From: Lysinibacillus sp. ZYM-1
Lineage (GTDB): Bacteria; Bacillota; Bacilli; Bacillales_A; Planococcaceae
Length of the DNA stretch: 64,000 bases
NCBI RefSeq assembly: GCF_001308875.1
Contig: NZ_KQ465107.1
Location: 124,001 to 188,000 of the forward strand
Direction of reading: 5' to 3'
Position 1 is the first letter of the stretch. The number at the start of each line of letters is the position of its first letter. The translations under genes and the position numbers were made by a program. Positions 43,388 through 51,981 of the stretch are shown one piece after another. The notes beneath the pieces were generated by a model. The model was not told the DNA's origin, searched no databases, and worked only from the letters and a program-made list of their open reading frames with translations.

Positions 43388-44272
43388 TCACTCCATACTA
43401 AAGTCTAAATTCGCTGGTTGTTTCGGTAATCTCTCCTGCGAAAGCATATTGGTTGAGGCAACCTTATCGTTGACTTCTTCAAAACGGAAGCCATCTGCCC
43501 ATACTTTCCCTGTGCCGATTAACAACACACCAAAATAAATGGAGTCACCTTCTTCGGGTACATCTAAAATAATAGAATAATGATTCCATTCAGTAGTTCC
43601 CGTCACAGAACGCTGATCCATATTATCAAATTGAATGGTATCACCCGTAGCATTGTCTATACGCATCCACGCTCCACATTTTGTAGCTTCAGCCGTTTTT
43701 AAGTAGCATGACATTTTGAGCCGCTTCCCTTTATAGTCAGCTGCCTGAAAGCCCTGCATCATCGTAGCAAATTGCCCGTTATTCGCTGATGCAGTTGTGG
43801 AAAATATTACACCAGAGCGCTTTCCTGAATGAAATACCTTATCATCCGTATGAAATTGATATAATTCTGGATTTGCGCCGCTCAGCATCCAACCCGTAAC
43901 CTGTTCATTTAATTCCATCAACTTTTCCTCCTCCATCATAGCTAGTGATTGCATCAATTTTCGGTACTTTCCTGGTGGCAAAGCATACACTTCTTTAAAA
44001 GCTCTTGTAAAAGCCTCTTGAGATTGAAATTGAAATGTAAAGGCAATCGTTATTATCGATGCATTGGAGTATATTAAACTACTGGCAGCCATAGCTAATC
44101 GGCGCATCCGAATGTATTCACCAATCGTAAGCCCTGTTTCTTGTTTAAAAATTCGACTTAGATGGAACTTCGAATAGCCAGTAATATTCGGCATAAACTC
44201 AAGTGCTATTTCTTCCACCAATTGCTCCTCAATATAAGTAATAATCCTTTGTGTTGCCTGACTATACTCCAT
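43388..44272 (-). CDS. AraC-family regulator with C-terminal beta domain
   Basis: About 294 residues. Double helix-turn-helix at the N-terminus (residues about 1-105; FMPNITGYSKFHLSRIFKQE, ITIAFTFQFQSQEAFTRAFK). The C-terminal half is a beta-sandwich-like domain (KMSCYLKTAEATKCGAWMRI, EWNHYSIILDVPEEGDSIYF) seen in a group of AraC proteins, probably sensing a ligand. Start ATG 44272 with GAGGTGGG. It lies downstream of the ABC/esterase locus on the same strand. Confidence 0.85.
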   Translation of the reverse strand: MEYSQATQRIITYIEEQLVEEIALEFMPNITGYSKFHLSRIFKQETGLTIGEYIRMRRLAMAASSLIYSNASIITIAFTFQFQSQEAFTRAFKEVYALPPGKYRKLMQSLAMMEEEKLMELNEQVTGWMLSGANPELYQFHTDDKVFHSGKRSGVIFSTTASANNGQFATMMQGFQAADYKGKRLKMSCYLKTAEATKCGAWMRIDNATGDTIQFDNMDQRSVTGTTEWNHYSIILDVPEEGDSIYFGVLLIGTGKVWADGFRFEEVNDKVASTNMLSQERLPKQPANLDFSME

Positions 44273-44341
44273 ATTTCCCACCTCACTTTTATCATAATGG
44301 AGAAGAAAAGAGATTTTTTGATGTGGATTGCTAAAATTTAA

Positions 44342-45604
44342 CTAATCTATTATTTTTGTTGGTGTTGCTTCCTGCACAACTATAAGACCGTCATATGCAA
44401 CAGCAGGTGTCATTTTAATGGTATAGAGCATTTTTGTAAGCTTATACCAAGGACGAAAATCATCGCCAATATTGCCCATTCTTTGCTCTTTCGAAAGAAT
44501 ATTTGATAGCTCTTCTGATTGACTAGCATTTTCAAAGTCTACATAAAAGATGTTGTCATGAATATCACTAAAGGCATCCACTAAAGCGTTATGATGTTCT
44601 ATCGTATACTCCTTACGTTCACCAGACCCATTTTGTGCTTGAAATGTATTTTTCACAAAGTCCGTACCAATGGCAAAGTACTGATCTTTATATTGTTCGT
44701 TTAAATATTGTCCCATTGACTTATAACTTGCCATTGTAGCAGAAGTTTTCTCAATATGACCATTATGACCAGACATCAGTACTTTATCATGGCCCTTAGT
44801 CGCTTCGAAATCAACAATCCATTGTAAATTTTCAGCTAAGTATTCGTCGCGTAAATTCATGTAATTACCATCGTTTAAAAACAATTGTGTTCGTTGCTTT
44901 AGTATTTGTGCGTATTGGGCAGCAAAGGAATAGGCATCCTTTGATGACTTTTTCTCATATGCCTCTTTGTTCGATTGTAAATCTTTGATAATGGCATCGA
45001 TCGTTTTATCGAGCTCTACTAACTGGCTGTTCGATAAATCTCTCATCGTTTTATTTGACACATGTTCTAGCTGAGCTGTATATTTCTTAGCCGTTTCAGC
45101 ATGGACATCCGCATAATAATCAAGTAAACCCCTTTTGCTATCATCATAGCGTTGCATATCATTGCCATAGAAATAAATTTTATCTTCATCACTGGCTGTT
45201 TGGTTATAGTCATGTATCCATTGCACAAACTCCACCATTTGTTCAGTTTGATAAATGCCATAATCCAGTGCTTTAATAGCTTTTTCCGCCGTGCCAGTAC
45301 TATTTACAATAAATTGATTAATTTGCTGGGCACCACCAAAATCTCCTTCTAAAACAAAGACATGAACATTTTCATTCTTAATCATTGCTTTAAAAAAATC
45401 CTTTTTTAATGTTTGAAATTCTACATTTCCGTGTGTTGCTTCTCCAAAGCCAATAATTTTCACATCATCAGGAATAGTAATATCTTTTATTTCACTACTA
45501 TATTGTGAGGCATTTTTCACAGGCTCCCCCTGTCCACATCCAGCTAAAACAAATAGTAGCATACATGCGGTCAATAATCGTAAGCTTCGTTTAATCTTTA
45601 TCAT
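44342..45604 (-). CDS. Erythromycin-esterase-like lipoprotein
   Basis: 420 residues. Lipobox LLFVLAGCGQGE, then an Ere/succinoglycan-biosynthesis-type domain: IGFGEATHGNVEFQTLKKDF (GEATHG with catalytic His), FVLEGDFGG, IYFYGNDMQRYD, LMSGHNGHIEKT. Extracellular and membrane anchored. True macrolide esterases share this fold, but most lipoprotein members have unknown substrates, so macrolide cleavage is not claimed. It follows the ABC permease by 18 bases and is probably in that operon. Confidence 0.87.
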   Translation of the reverse strand: MIKIKRSLRLLTACMLLFVLAGCGQGEPVKNASQYSSEIKDITIPDDVKIIGFGEATHGNVEFQTLKKDFFKAMIKNENVHVFVLEGDFGGAQQINQFIVNSTGTAEKAIKALDYGIYQTEQMVEFVQWIHDYNQTASDEDKIYFYGNDMQRYDDSKRGLLDYYADVHAETAKKYTAQLEHVSNKTMRDLSNSQLVELDKTIDAIIKDLQSNKEAYEKKSSKDAYSFAAQYAQILKQRTQLFLNDGNYMNLRDEYLAENLQWIVDFEATKGHDKVLMSGHNGHIEKTSATMASYKSMGQYLNEQYKDQYFAIGTDFVKNTFQAQNGSGERKEYTIEHHNALVDAFSDIHDNIFYVDFENASQSEELSNILSKEQRMGNIGDDFRPWYKLTKMLYTIKMTPAVAYDGLIVVQEATPTKIID

Positions 45605-45622
45605 TTCAGTTCTCCCTTAAGG

Positions 45623-46360
45623 TTAAATTGCTTTTCGTTGGAAATAGAAATATCCTCCAAGGAAAAACAGGATGAATCCACCACCAACAACTGTTAATAA
45701 TTGCTCCCATGGCACAAAGAAGACATCGTCTGTGCTGCCACCAATATACATCATAGAAAAGGGCTGTGCCCAAGGATAATAAGGACCAATACGTTCAGAA
45801 TTAATAGCAAAAATAGAAGGTAACGTAAATACCACATTGACAGCAAAAGGAGCAGCAAAACTTTTAAACATAATGGACATCCATAATTGGAGGGCCACTA
45901 AAGGCAATGTCGCTACCCATCCCCCCATAATACTTTTCCAAACAATCTCCATTGGGAAAGGATCTGTATAGCCCTTTATCAACCCAACAGCAAAAACTGA
46001 ACATAAATACAGTAACTGCATCGCCATAACAAGTAGCATAATTAACACATATTTAGCTATAAATACTTTACCCCTCGTTACAGGCAGTGCTAAGAGCTGC
46101 TTCCATCCACCAGATTGATGTTCATACCGACAAATGAGACTAGCAAAAACACCTGTAATAAGCGGTAAAAATAATAAAGCGTATGTTAAATTCATGGAGA
46201 ACAAAGCAATATACCATTCATTGATTGGGACCCCTGACATATTATCCTCTAAATTGGCTGATAGTCCGATAAACAGTCCAATCACTGGTCCTGCCAAGAT
46301 AATCGGTACCATTTTTGATTTATGTAACTTAAACCATTCAGCTCGCAGTATAGCACTCAT
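45623..46360 (-). CDS. ABC-2 permease, lantibiotic-protection type (second)
   Basis: 245 residues, six transmembrane helices. MSAILRAEWFKLHKSK at the N-terminus and HQSGGWKQLLALPVTRGKVF in the first cytoplasmic loop match the EpiG/MutG-type permeases. ATG overlaps the stop of the partner permease (TAATG). Confidence 0.87.
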   Translation of the reverse strand: MSAILRAEWFKLHKSKMVPIILAGPVIGLFIGLSANLEDNMSGVPINEWYIALFSMNLTYALLFLPLITGVFASLICRYEHQSGGWKQLLALPVTRGKVFIAKYVLIMLLVMAMQLLYLCSVFAVGLIKGYTDPFPMEIVWKSIMGGWVATLPLVALQLWMSIMFKSFAAPFAVNVVFTLPSIFAINSERIGPYYPWAQPFSMMYIGGSTDDVFFVPWEQLLTVVGGGFILFFLGGYFYFQRKAI

Positions 46361-47070
46361 TATTTCACGTCCCTTCTTGCAAAATCGATCATACCGACAA
46401 TATAGAGTAAGATACCAATCCCTACACCCAACATGACATTGATGATTGGCTCATCCCATTGATTCATCAAAGATGGCCACTTCCATATCATCCAATCGGG
46501 TAAAACATAAGAAGAATAGGCAAAAATCACTCCGAAAATACCTACAGTAATTGGAATACCTTGATTATGGCAAACACTTGCAATCCACAATTGAAGAGCT
46601 AGAATTGGCAATGCTGCAAGAGCTGGGAAGTAACTAAACTTGGCGAGTTCCAAGTAAGGTACAGGTTCACCTAAGTTTAAAAATAGGCCATAACTAAGTG
46701 TAAAAATCATTAACAGTGTCGACGACAAGAATAGCAGTATAGCCAACACCGTAAATTTAGATAGATATACGGATAATTTTGAAACAGGTAATGCGATGAG
46801 TTGCTTCCACGCATTTGTCTCATTTTCAATACTCGCCATGAATGACGTTAGAATAGCAATACCTAAGACAATGGCCAGCGGTGTAAATGAATGAATATTT
46901 AATAAAAAATAACCCCAATCATCATCGCTTTGCTGTAAAAGATAGTCTTTCCTAACACCGTAATTGACCATTTGCAGAGCGACTACACCAATAGGACCTA
47001 AGAGTGTTAAAAACCATAAACCTTTGCGTTTAATCTTTAAGAAATCAGCAGTTAACAGTTTACCCATCAT
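46360..47070 (-). CDS. ABC-2 permease, lantibiotic-protection type (first)
   Basis: 236 residues, six transmembrane helices. LLTADFLKIKRKGLWFL at the start and ETNAWKQLIALPVSKLSVYL in the loop parallel its partner. Its ATG overlaps the ATPase stop (ATGATG), so the three are coupled. Confidence 0.87.
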   Translation of the reverse strand: MMGKLLTADFLKIKRKGLWFLTLLGPIGVVALQMVNYGVRKDYLLQQSDDDWGYFLLNIHSFTPLAIVLGIAILTSFMASIENETNAWKQLIALPVSKLSVYLSKFTVLAILLFLSSTLLMIFTLSYGLFLNLGEPVPYLELAKFSYFPALAALPILALQLWIASVCHNQGIPITVGIFGVIFAYSSYVLPDWMIWKWPSLMNQWDEPIINVMLGVGIGILLYIVGMIDFARRDVK

Positions 47071-47978
47071 ATCGTCAGCTCTCCTGCCGTCATTTGCAGG
47101 AATATTTCCTCCAATGAACGTTTTTCTTCCTCAACTCGGAATACGGAGATACCTTCCTGAACAAGTACCTGGACAATATGAGCCACCTTTTCATCCGAGC
47201 ATTCCTCTAAGAAAATCACGCCATCATGATAGTCCGCCTTAATCCCATTGGCTAAAAGAGAACGCCATCCTTTCTCGCTATTACTTACTTTAAAAGTAAC
47301 TTTTGGTTGTGCAAATTTACGCATCTCCTCAATGGAATCTTGAAAAATCAATGTTCCCTTAGAAACAATGCCTACCTGTGTAGCCATTTGATCGATCTCT
47401 GATAATAAATGGCTGGAAATAATAATGGTCATGCCGTATTCCTTCGGTAGTCTTTTAATTAAATTGCGAATCTCAATAATACCTGAAGGATCGAGACCAT
47501 TCGTTGGTTCGTCTAAAATGAGTAATTCTGGGTTGTGAAGTAAAGCAGCAGCAATACCAAGTCGTTGTTTCATTCCTAGTGAAAAGCCCTTTACTTTCTT
47601 GTTGGCAGCTTCCTTCAAACGAACAATTTGGAGAACTTCATCAATTCTAGCTTTTGGTACACCTAGTATTTTTCTTAGTGCCTCCAAATTTTCATAGGCC
47701 GTCAAATGTGGATAATAAGAAGGATTTTCAACTAATGAACCAACATTGGCTAATATTTGAATACGTTCCTTCATAATATCCTTTTGAAAGATTTTTATTG
47801 TTCCTGATGATGGCTTCATTAGACCAAGTAGCATGCGAATTGTTGTAGTTTTCCCCGCACCATTTGGTCCTAAAAATCCGTATATTTCACCTTTGCGTAT
47901 TTGCAAATTTATATTTGAGACAGCTTGTTCTTTTCCAAAGCATTTCGATAAGTTTTGTGTTTGTACGATATATTCCAA
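47067..47978 (-). CDS. ABC transporter ATPase, lantibiotic/bacitracin-protection type
   Basis: 303 residues. Walker A GPNGAGKTT, signature FSLGMKQR, Walker B LLILDEPTNGLDPSG, switch His in SSHLLSEID. The C-terminal extension (about 225-303) is usual for BcrA/EpiF-type subunits that clear lantibiotics or similar peptides from the membrane. Start taken as TTG 47978, six bases after GAGGTG; the GTG at 47987 lies in that site. Confidence 0.9.
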   Translation of the reverse strand: MEYIVQTQNLSKCFGKEQAVSNINLQIRKGEIYGFLGPNGAGKTTTIRMLLGLMKPSSGTIKIFQKDIMKERIQILANVGSLVENPSYYPHLTAYENLEALRKILGVPKARIDEVLQIVRLKEAANKKVKGFSLGMKQRLGIAAALLHNPELLILDEPTNGLDPSGIIEIRNLIKRLPKEYGMTIIISSHLLSEIDQMATQVGIVSKGTLIFQDSIEEMRKFAQPKVTFKVSNSEKGWRSLLANGIKADYHDGVIFLEECSDEKVAHIVQVLVQEGISVFRVEEEKRSLEEIFLQMTAGELTI

Positions 47979-48012
47979 TGTCCTCACCTCTTTTACTATC
48001 TTAAAATTGGCA

Positions 48013-48053
48013 GTTTAAAAACAGGTAGGGACTAAGTTTAAATTTTGTTTAAA
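48013..48053 (-). promoter_or_regulatory. TTTAAAC repeats upstream of ABC operon, possible response-regulator sites
   Basis: TTTAAAC occurs three times on the - strand: 48053-48047, 48042-48036 (11 bases on, one helical turn) and 48019-48013 (23 bases on). Such spacing fits OmpR-family dimers, and an OmpR-type regulator is encoded just upstream. Confidence 0.55.
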
Positions 48054-48076
48054 AAAGCAATTTTTTCATAAAAAAA

Positions 48077-48114
48077 ATCTGCGAGCTGTTACTGTCCAAG
48101 CATCGCAGATTGAT
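48077..48114 (-). terminator. Terminator between kinase and ABC genes
   Basis: Stem AATCTGCGA/TCGCAGATT followed by eight T on the - strand; it overlaps the last codons of the kinase gene. The ABC genes thus likely have their own promoter. Confidence 0.8.
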
Positions 48115-49471
48115 TTACATGTTTTATAATAATTTTTGTACCCGATGGATCTGAACAGATATCCCATTCTAAATGCATGCCCTTTACCATGACATCTACA
48201 ATTGATAAACCAATTCCTGCACCCTTTGCATTCGATTCATTTTTCATACCATTTCCATGATCCTCGATAATAAATGCCGTATAACTCGCTGTCGATTCCG
48301 TTTTCACACCTATATATTTCCCGCTATTTGCGTGCCGCAGTACATTTTGGAAGACATTATCCAATATTCGCCCTAACCAAATGGGGTCTACACACCATTC
48401 ATGATGTTCAAATGCTTGTAGCTCAATATCAATGGTAAAGCCTTCTCGCTCAAAAACTGGATACCATGTCGTCAGGTGCTCTCGTACAAACCGAATAACA
48501 TTGATGTCTTTTGGTTCAAATTTATATTTACTTGCCATGAGCAATGTGTAGGACATTAAATTTTCGATTAAAGCATCAATATTTACTATAGACGTTTCCA
48601 TCGCACGTAATGCCTGCTTACCTTCCTCTGACAATGCCTCTTTGCTAATGGAGTAGGATTGGGCTCTTACCTTTGTTAAAGGTGTTCGCAAATCATGTGA
48701 GAGATTAGCAATCAGTTCACGTCTTAGTTGCTCTTCTTTTTGCTGGCGCTGTTTGCTTTCTCTCAGCTCACAAACCATTCTGTTAAAACTATGCTCCAGT
48801 TGCCCAATTTCGTCCTTCTTTTTCACATTGATTTCAATAGGTAAACCATCTACATCTCGTATTTCCATGGCATCTTGAAGATGTAAAAGTCTCTTTCTGA
48901 TTCCTTTGAAAAATAACAATGATACAACAATGAAAAATAGAATAATGGCAATAACGCCAAGAAATAAGAAGTTACCGTAGTTTTCGTAGATATTAATAAG
49001 TGGCGGATTAAATACGTTCCTTGGAACTTCTAATACAATAAAGCCATTGGATACATCATCGCCTAAGAAAGCAATAACTGTAAATGGGTCTCCTCCATAC
49101 CGCTGTTTTATAAATTTAGTGGTAAATGCGGGTGTCCACTTTGCTGGAAGATCCTCCTGAACATTTACTGTAGTCAATAATGTCCCGTCTTCACTCACCC
49201 AGAACATAGAAGCCGTAGGTAATTGCTCTTGCCACCTTTGAAAAAGTTGCGTAATGGCATCATTTGATACATTGGGTAAATTTTTAGACTGAGCGTGCCA
49301 TTGCTCCTCAATTTCACTTTCCAAAAGCACCTCACTAGAAAATTCCCCTACCCCAGTCTTCGTAATTCCTAATACAAACATGGCTGTTCCCATATAAGAA
49401 ATTTGAACAATCGATAAAGCTAATAGGATGATTAACATATATTTAGCTAGTAGTGATTGAAAGAATTTCAT
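48089..49471 (-). CDS. Sensor histidine kinase
   Basis: 460 residues. Two transmembrane helices (about 10-32 and 170-192) flank an extracytoplasmic domain of about 135 residues, then HAMP, HisKA (ELIANLSHDLRTPLTKV, phospho-accepting His) and the HATPase domain (N box DNVFQNVLRHA, G1 EDHGNGM, G2 AKGAGIGLSIV). The large sensor domain sets it apart from small intramembrane-sensing BceS-like kinases. ATG overlaps the response-regulator stop (ATGA). Confidence 0.93.
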   Translation of the reverse strand: MKFFQSLLAKYMLIILLALSIVQISYMGTAMFVLGITKTGVGEFSSEVLLESEIEEQWHAQSKNLPNVSNDAITQLFQRWQEQLPTASMFWVSEDGTLLTTVNVQEDLPAKWTPAFTTKFIKQRYGGDPFTVIAFLGDDVSNGFIVLEVPRNVFNPPLINIYENYGNFLFLGVIAIILFFIVVSLLFFKGIRKRLLHLQDAMEIRDVDGLPIEINVKKKDEIGQLEHSFNRMVCELRESKQRQQKEEQLRRELIANLSHDLRTPLTKVRAQSYSISKEALSEEGKQALRAMETSIVNIDALIENLMSYTLLMASKYKFEPKDINVIRFVREHLTTWYPVFEREGFTIDIELQAFEHHEWCVDPIWLGRILDNVFQNVLRHANSGKYIGVKTESTASYTAFIIEDHGNGMKNESNAKGAGIGLSIVDVMVKGMHLEWDICSDPSGTKIIIKHVNQSAMLGQ

Positions 49472-50136
49472 AGTTTCACCCTATAACCAATTCCTCGAAT
49501 CGTTTCGATAATCATTGGCTTTGCGGGATTTATTTCTATCTTTTCTCTTAAATACCTAATATGTACCATCAATGTCTTATCTCCTTCGATATAGCTTTCA
49601 CCCCAAACACCCTCATAGAGTTGCTCTTTCGTTAAAATTTGATTAAGATGGCGAATAAAATACTGTAAAAGATAAAACTGTTTACCCGTCAAGAGAATTT
49701 CTTCTTCAGTCAATGTATTAATAATCCTCATATCTTTTGTATACATTTTAAGATGCTGTAGTTCTAACACATCATCACTTTTTTGGTATCTTCTCAGTAA
49801 TACTTCAAGCCTTGCTACTAACTCATCTGGATGGAAAGGCTTTGTTAAGTAATCATCTGCGAAATTCAAGCCCTCTATTTTATCTTCAACTGCCGTTCTC
49901 GCAGATAGCATTAAAATTGGCAGTTCTTTATTTGCCCGTTTAATTCTTTTACCGATAGAAAAACCATCTAATCCAGGTAACATCACATCCAATATGGCAA
50001 TATCCTTTGAGGAAAGATGTTGCTCAAGACCATCCCCAGACTCTAACCAGGTCACCTCATAGCCTCTTTCAGTTAAATCCTTACTAACCCATTGTCCAAT
50101 TTCCTTTTCATCCTCTATGTATAAAATACGAATCAA
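49468..50136 (-). CDS. OmpR-family response regulator
   Basis: 222 residues. Receiver domain with acidic pair IEDEKE, phospho-Asp in AILDVMLPG, Lys in LTKPFHPDEL; winged-helix DNA-binding domain with KTLMVHIRYLREKIEI and RGIGYRVKL at the end. Start TTG 50136 behind GGAGGGTGAGC. It likely controls the ABC/esterase genes downstream. Confidence 0.93.
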   Translation of the reverse strand: MIRILYIEDEKEIGQWVSKDLTERGYEVTWLESGDGLEQHLSSKDIAILDVMLPGLDGFSIGKRIKRANKELPILMLSARTAVEDKIEGLNFADDYLTKPFHPDELVARLEVLLRRYQKSDDVLELQHLKMYTKDMRIINTLTEEEILLTGKQFYLLQYFIRHLNQILTKEQLYEGVWGESYIEGDKTLMVHIRYLREKIEINPAKPMIIETIRGIGYRVKL

Positions 50137-50185
50137 TGCTCACCCTCCTTATGTTTAAAAGCTATATTAAAATATCATATTTTGC

Positions 50186-50215
50186 ATTATACATTTATCT
50201 TAAAAATAAAAACAA
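50186..50215 (-). promoter_or_regulatory. Probable promoter of two-component system
   Basis: On the - strand TTGTTT (50215-50210), 18 bases, TATAAT (50191-50186). Confidence 0.55.
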
Positions 50216-50299
50216 GATAAATTCCATACATGGTTATTATAGGGTAATTCCCTACTTGTTTTCTTCTTAATTTTTAAAACTTTGAATAAGGAGGGAGAA

Positions 50300-50334
50300 T
50301 AAAAAAACGCAACTTCTTGTAAAGTTGCGTTCTA
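50300..50334 (-). terminator. Cytosine permease terminator
   Basis: Stem AACGCAACTT/AAGTTGCGTT with seven T on the - strand. Confidence 0.9.
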
Positions 50335-50343
50335 AGGGTATAT

Positions 50344-51648
50344 CTATGCATGTTTCTCTGATTCATTCAGTGAAGTGGAATTAGTAAACAAGCTACCAAT
50401 ATAGAAGAAAATAGCTGATGATACTATCCCTGCTACTACAACTGACAGTTGAGGAGCGTAGGCATTTACAGTTAAAGCAACAAGTGCCCCTAAAGCCCAA
50501 GCGATAAAGGACAAAGGCTGCCATTTCTTCGTCTCATCATTTTTCCTCTTTAAGATAAGTTGGTCCATAATAATGATGGTCGCAATCGGTGGAACAATTA
50601 GCCCAAGAAGGTTTAGCCACGTTTGAAAGGCATTCCATATACCTGAAATAGCAACAGCAATACCAATGACACCAAGGACAATCGTCAATGTTCTCATTTT
50701 ACCACCTGTCATATGTGACCAACCTACAGCGCCATTATACAAGCAATGTGTACAACCAACACCAAGGTTAATAAATACAAAAATGATAGCTAATATAGAA
50801 AGGAACGGTCCAGCATCAGCTAATATCATAATAAAATCGCCGCCAGTCGTTTCAGGTTGTAATACAACGCCAGTTGCTACAATAATAGCTCCAATCACTT
50901 CTGCAAAAAATTTTGAAATGGGGAAAGCCGTAAATGCCGCCAAAAATCCTTGCTTCCCATTTTTCGCCCATCGTGTGAAATCAGCAGTCATTGTACCTGA
51001 ATCAGTAAAAGTGGCAAATACCATTGTCACAGCCGCTCCAAACGATAGAGCGCCTGCACCTGCGATTGGTTGAAAATTAATAATATCTCCGGAACCATTT
51101 TTAAAGGCAATGACTACTGAAATAATCCCTAAAATGAGATACAAAGGTGCTGCTATATATCCTAATATTGTGAGCGCTTTGATACCAATAAAAGTGGCTG
51201 CAACATAAAGCACTCCGCCTAAAATCGTCATGACTAATAAGTTAGCTCCAAATGAACGGAACATTGTGTCTCCAGTTAGACCAACCATTAAAGCAAACCA
51301 CCCAACAACAACTGTTGAAAGCAGTCCTGATACTGCTAAATAACCTAATTGACCAAATGTTCTTTTTGCGGAAATCGCAAAGTTTTCACCTGTATTTCCA
51401 GCCAGGTAACTAAGTGCCCCTACAATAATACACAATAGCAGGTTACCCGTTAGAATAGCTGCAACACCTATTTTAAAACCAAGCATGGCTGTCACGACAC
51501 CACCAATAACAGCACTCGTTAATACGAGAGGGAAACTATACCAAACAGCTGAAACCGAAGAGAAACTTTTCCGATGCTCTTTCGGGATTGCTGTATGTTC
51601 AAATTCAGGATCTAAACCTTGCTTTTGTTCGTTAGCTATCGTTGACAT
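50344..51648 (-). CDS. Cytosine/purine permease (NCS1 family, CodB-like)
   Basis: 434 residues, 12 transmembrane helices. NCS1/CodB features: an N-terminal hydrophilic leader, SAVWYSFPLVLTSAVIGGVV, the polar FTDSGTMTADFTRWAKNGKQG segment in the middle, and GLIVPPIATIIIMDQLILKR near the end. Proton- or sodium-coupled uptake of cytosine or a related base or thiamine precursor; no catabolic gene is adjacent to decide. ATG with GAGGGGCA. Confidence 0.87.
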   Translation of the reverse strand: MSTIANEQKQGLDPEFEHTAIPKEHRKSFSSVSAVWYSFPLVLTSAVIGGVVTAMLGFKIGVAAILTGNLLLCIIVGALSYLAGNTGENFAISAKRTFGQLGYLAVSGLLSTVVVGWFALMVGLTGDTMFRSFGANLLVMTILGGVLYVAATFIGIKALTILGYIAAPLYLILGIISVVIAFKNGSGDIINFQPIAGAGALSFGAAVTMVFATFTDSGTMTADFTRWAKNGKQGFLAAFTAFPISKFFAEVIGAIIVATGVVLQPETTGGDFIMILADAGPFLSILAIIFVFINLGVGCTHCLYNGAVGWSHMTGGKMRTLTIVLGVIGIAVAISGIWNAFQTWLNLLGLIVPPIATIIIMDQLILKRKNDETKKWQPLSFIAWALGALVALTVNAYAPQLSVVVAGIVSSAIFFYIGSLFTNSTSLNESEKHA

Positions 51649-51927
51649 TGCCCCTCACTCCAATTTTTATGTATTTATGAAAATAAAAGTTGATAGTCTC
51701 CTTTCCATTAATTTACTTTATTCATTAATTAACCCCTCCCTATACCTCATTTTTATCTTTATTTAGCTTGGTTGTGATGACCAACAAAATAAAGCGCTTT
51801 CATTTCCTATTTTAAAGTTTTGCTTAATTTTGTCCTTGTACAAACATTCCGAAAACTCGGTAGATAATTTAGTAGTTATGCACAATTATTTTCAATAGAA
51901 CTTCAATATTTAGACATAAGTTACAAT
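51649..51927. other. Intergenic stretch without recognised content
   Basis: A/T-rich region upstream of the cytosine permease. I see no gene, riboswitch or clear operator in it; the permease promoter must lie here but no good -35/-10 pair stands out. Confidence 0.5.
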
Positions 51928-51970
51928 AAAAAAAGGTGTAGTAGCCCTACTAGGACTTCCAACACCTTGT
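51928..51970 (-). terminator. Ankyrin lipoprotein terminator
   Basis: Stem AAGGTGT/ACACCTT around an inner AGTAG-CCCTACT pairing, with seven T on the - strand. Confidence 0.75.
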
Positions 51971-51981
51971 GTGCATAGCCT

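Noticed and set aside
44342-45604. Firm call of a macrolide esterase
   Set aside because: The Ere fold is shared by many lipoproteins of unknown substrate, and it is anchored outside the cell, unlike cytoplasmic EreA/EreB.
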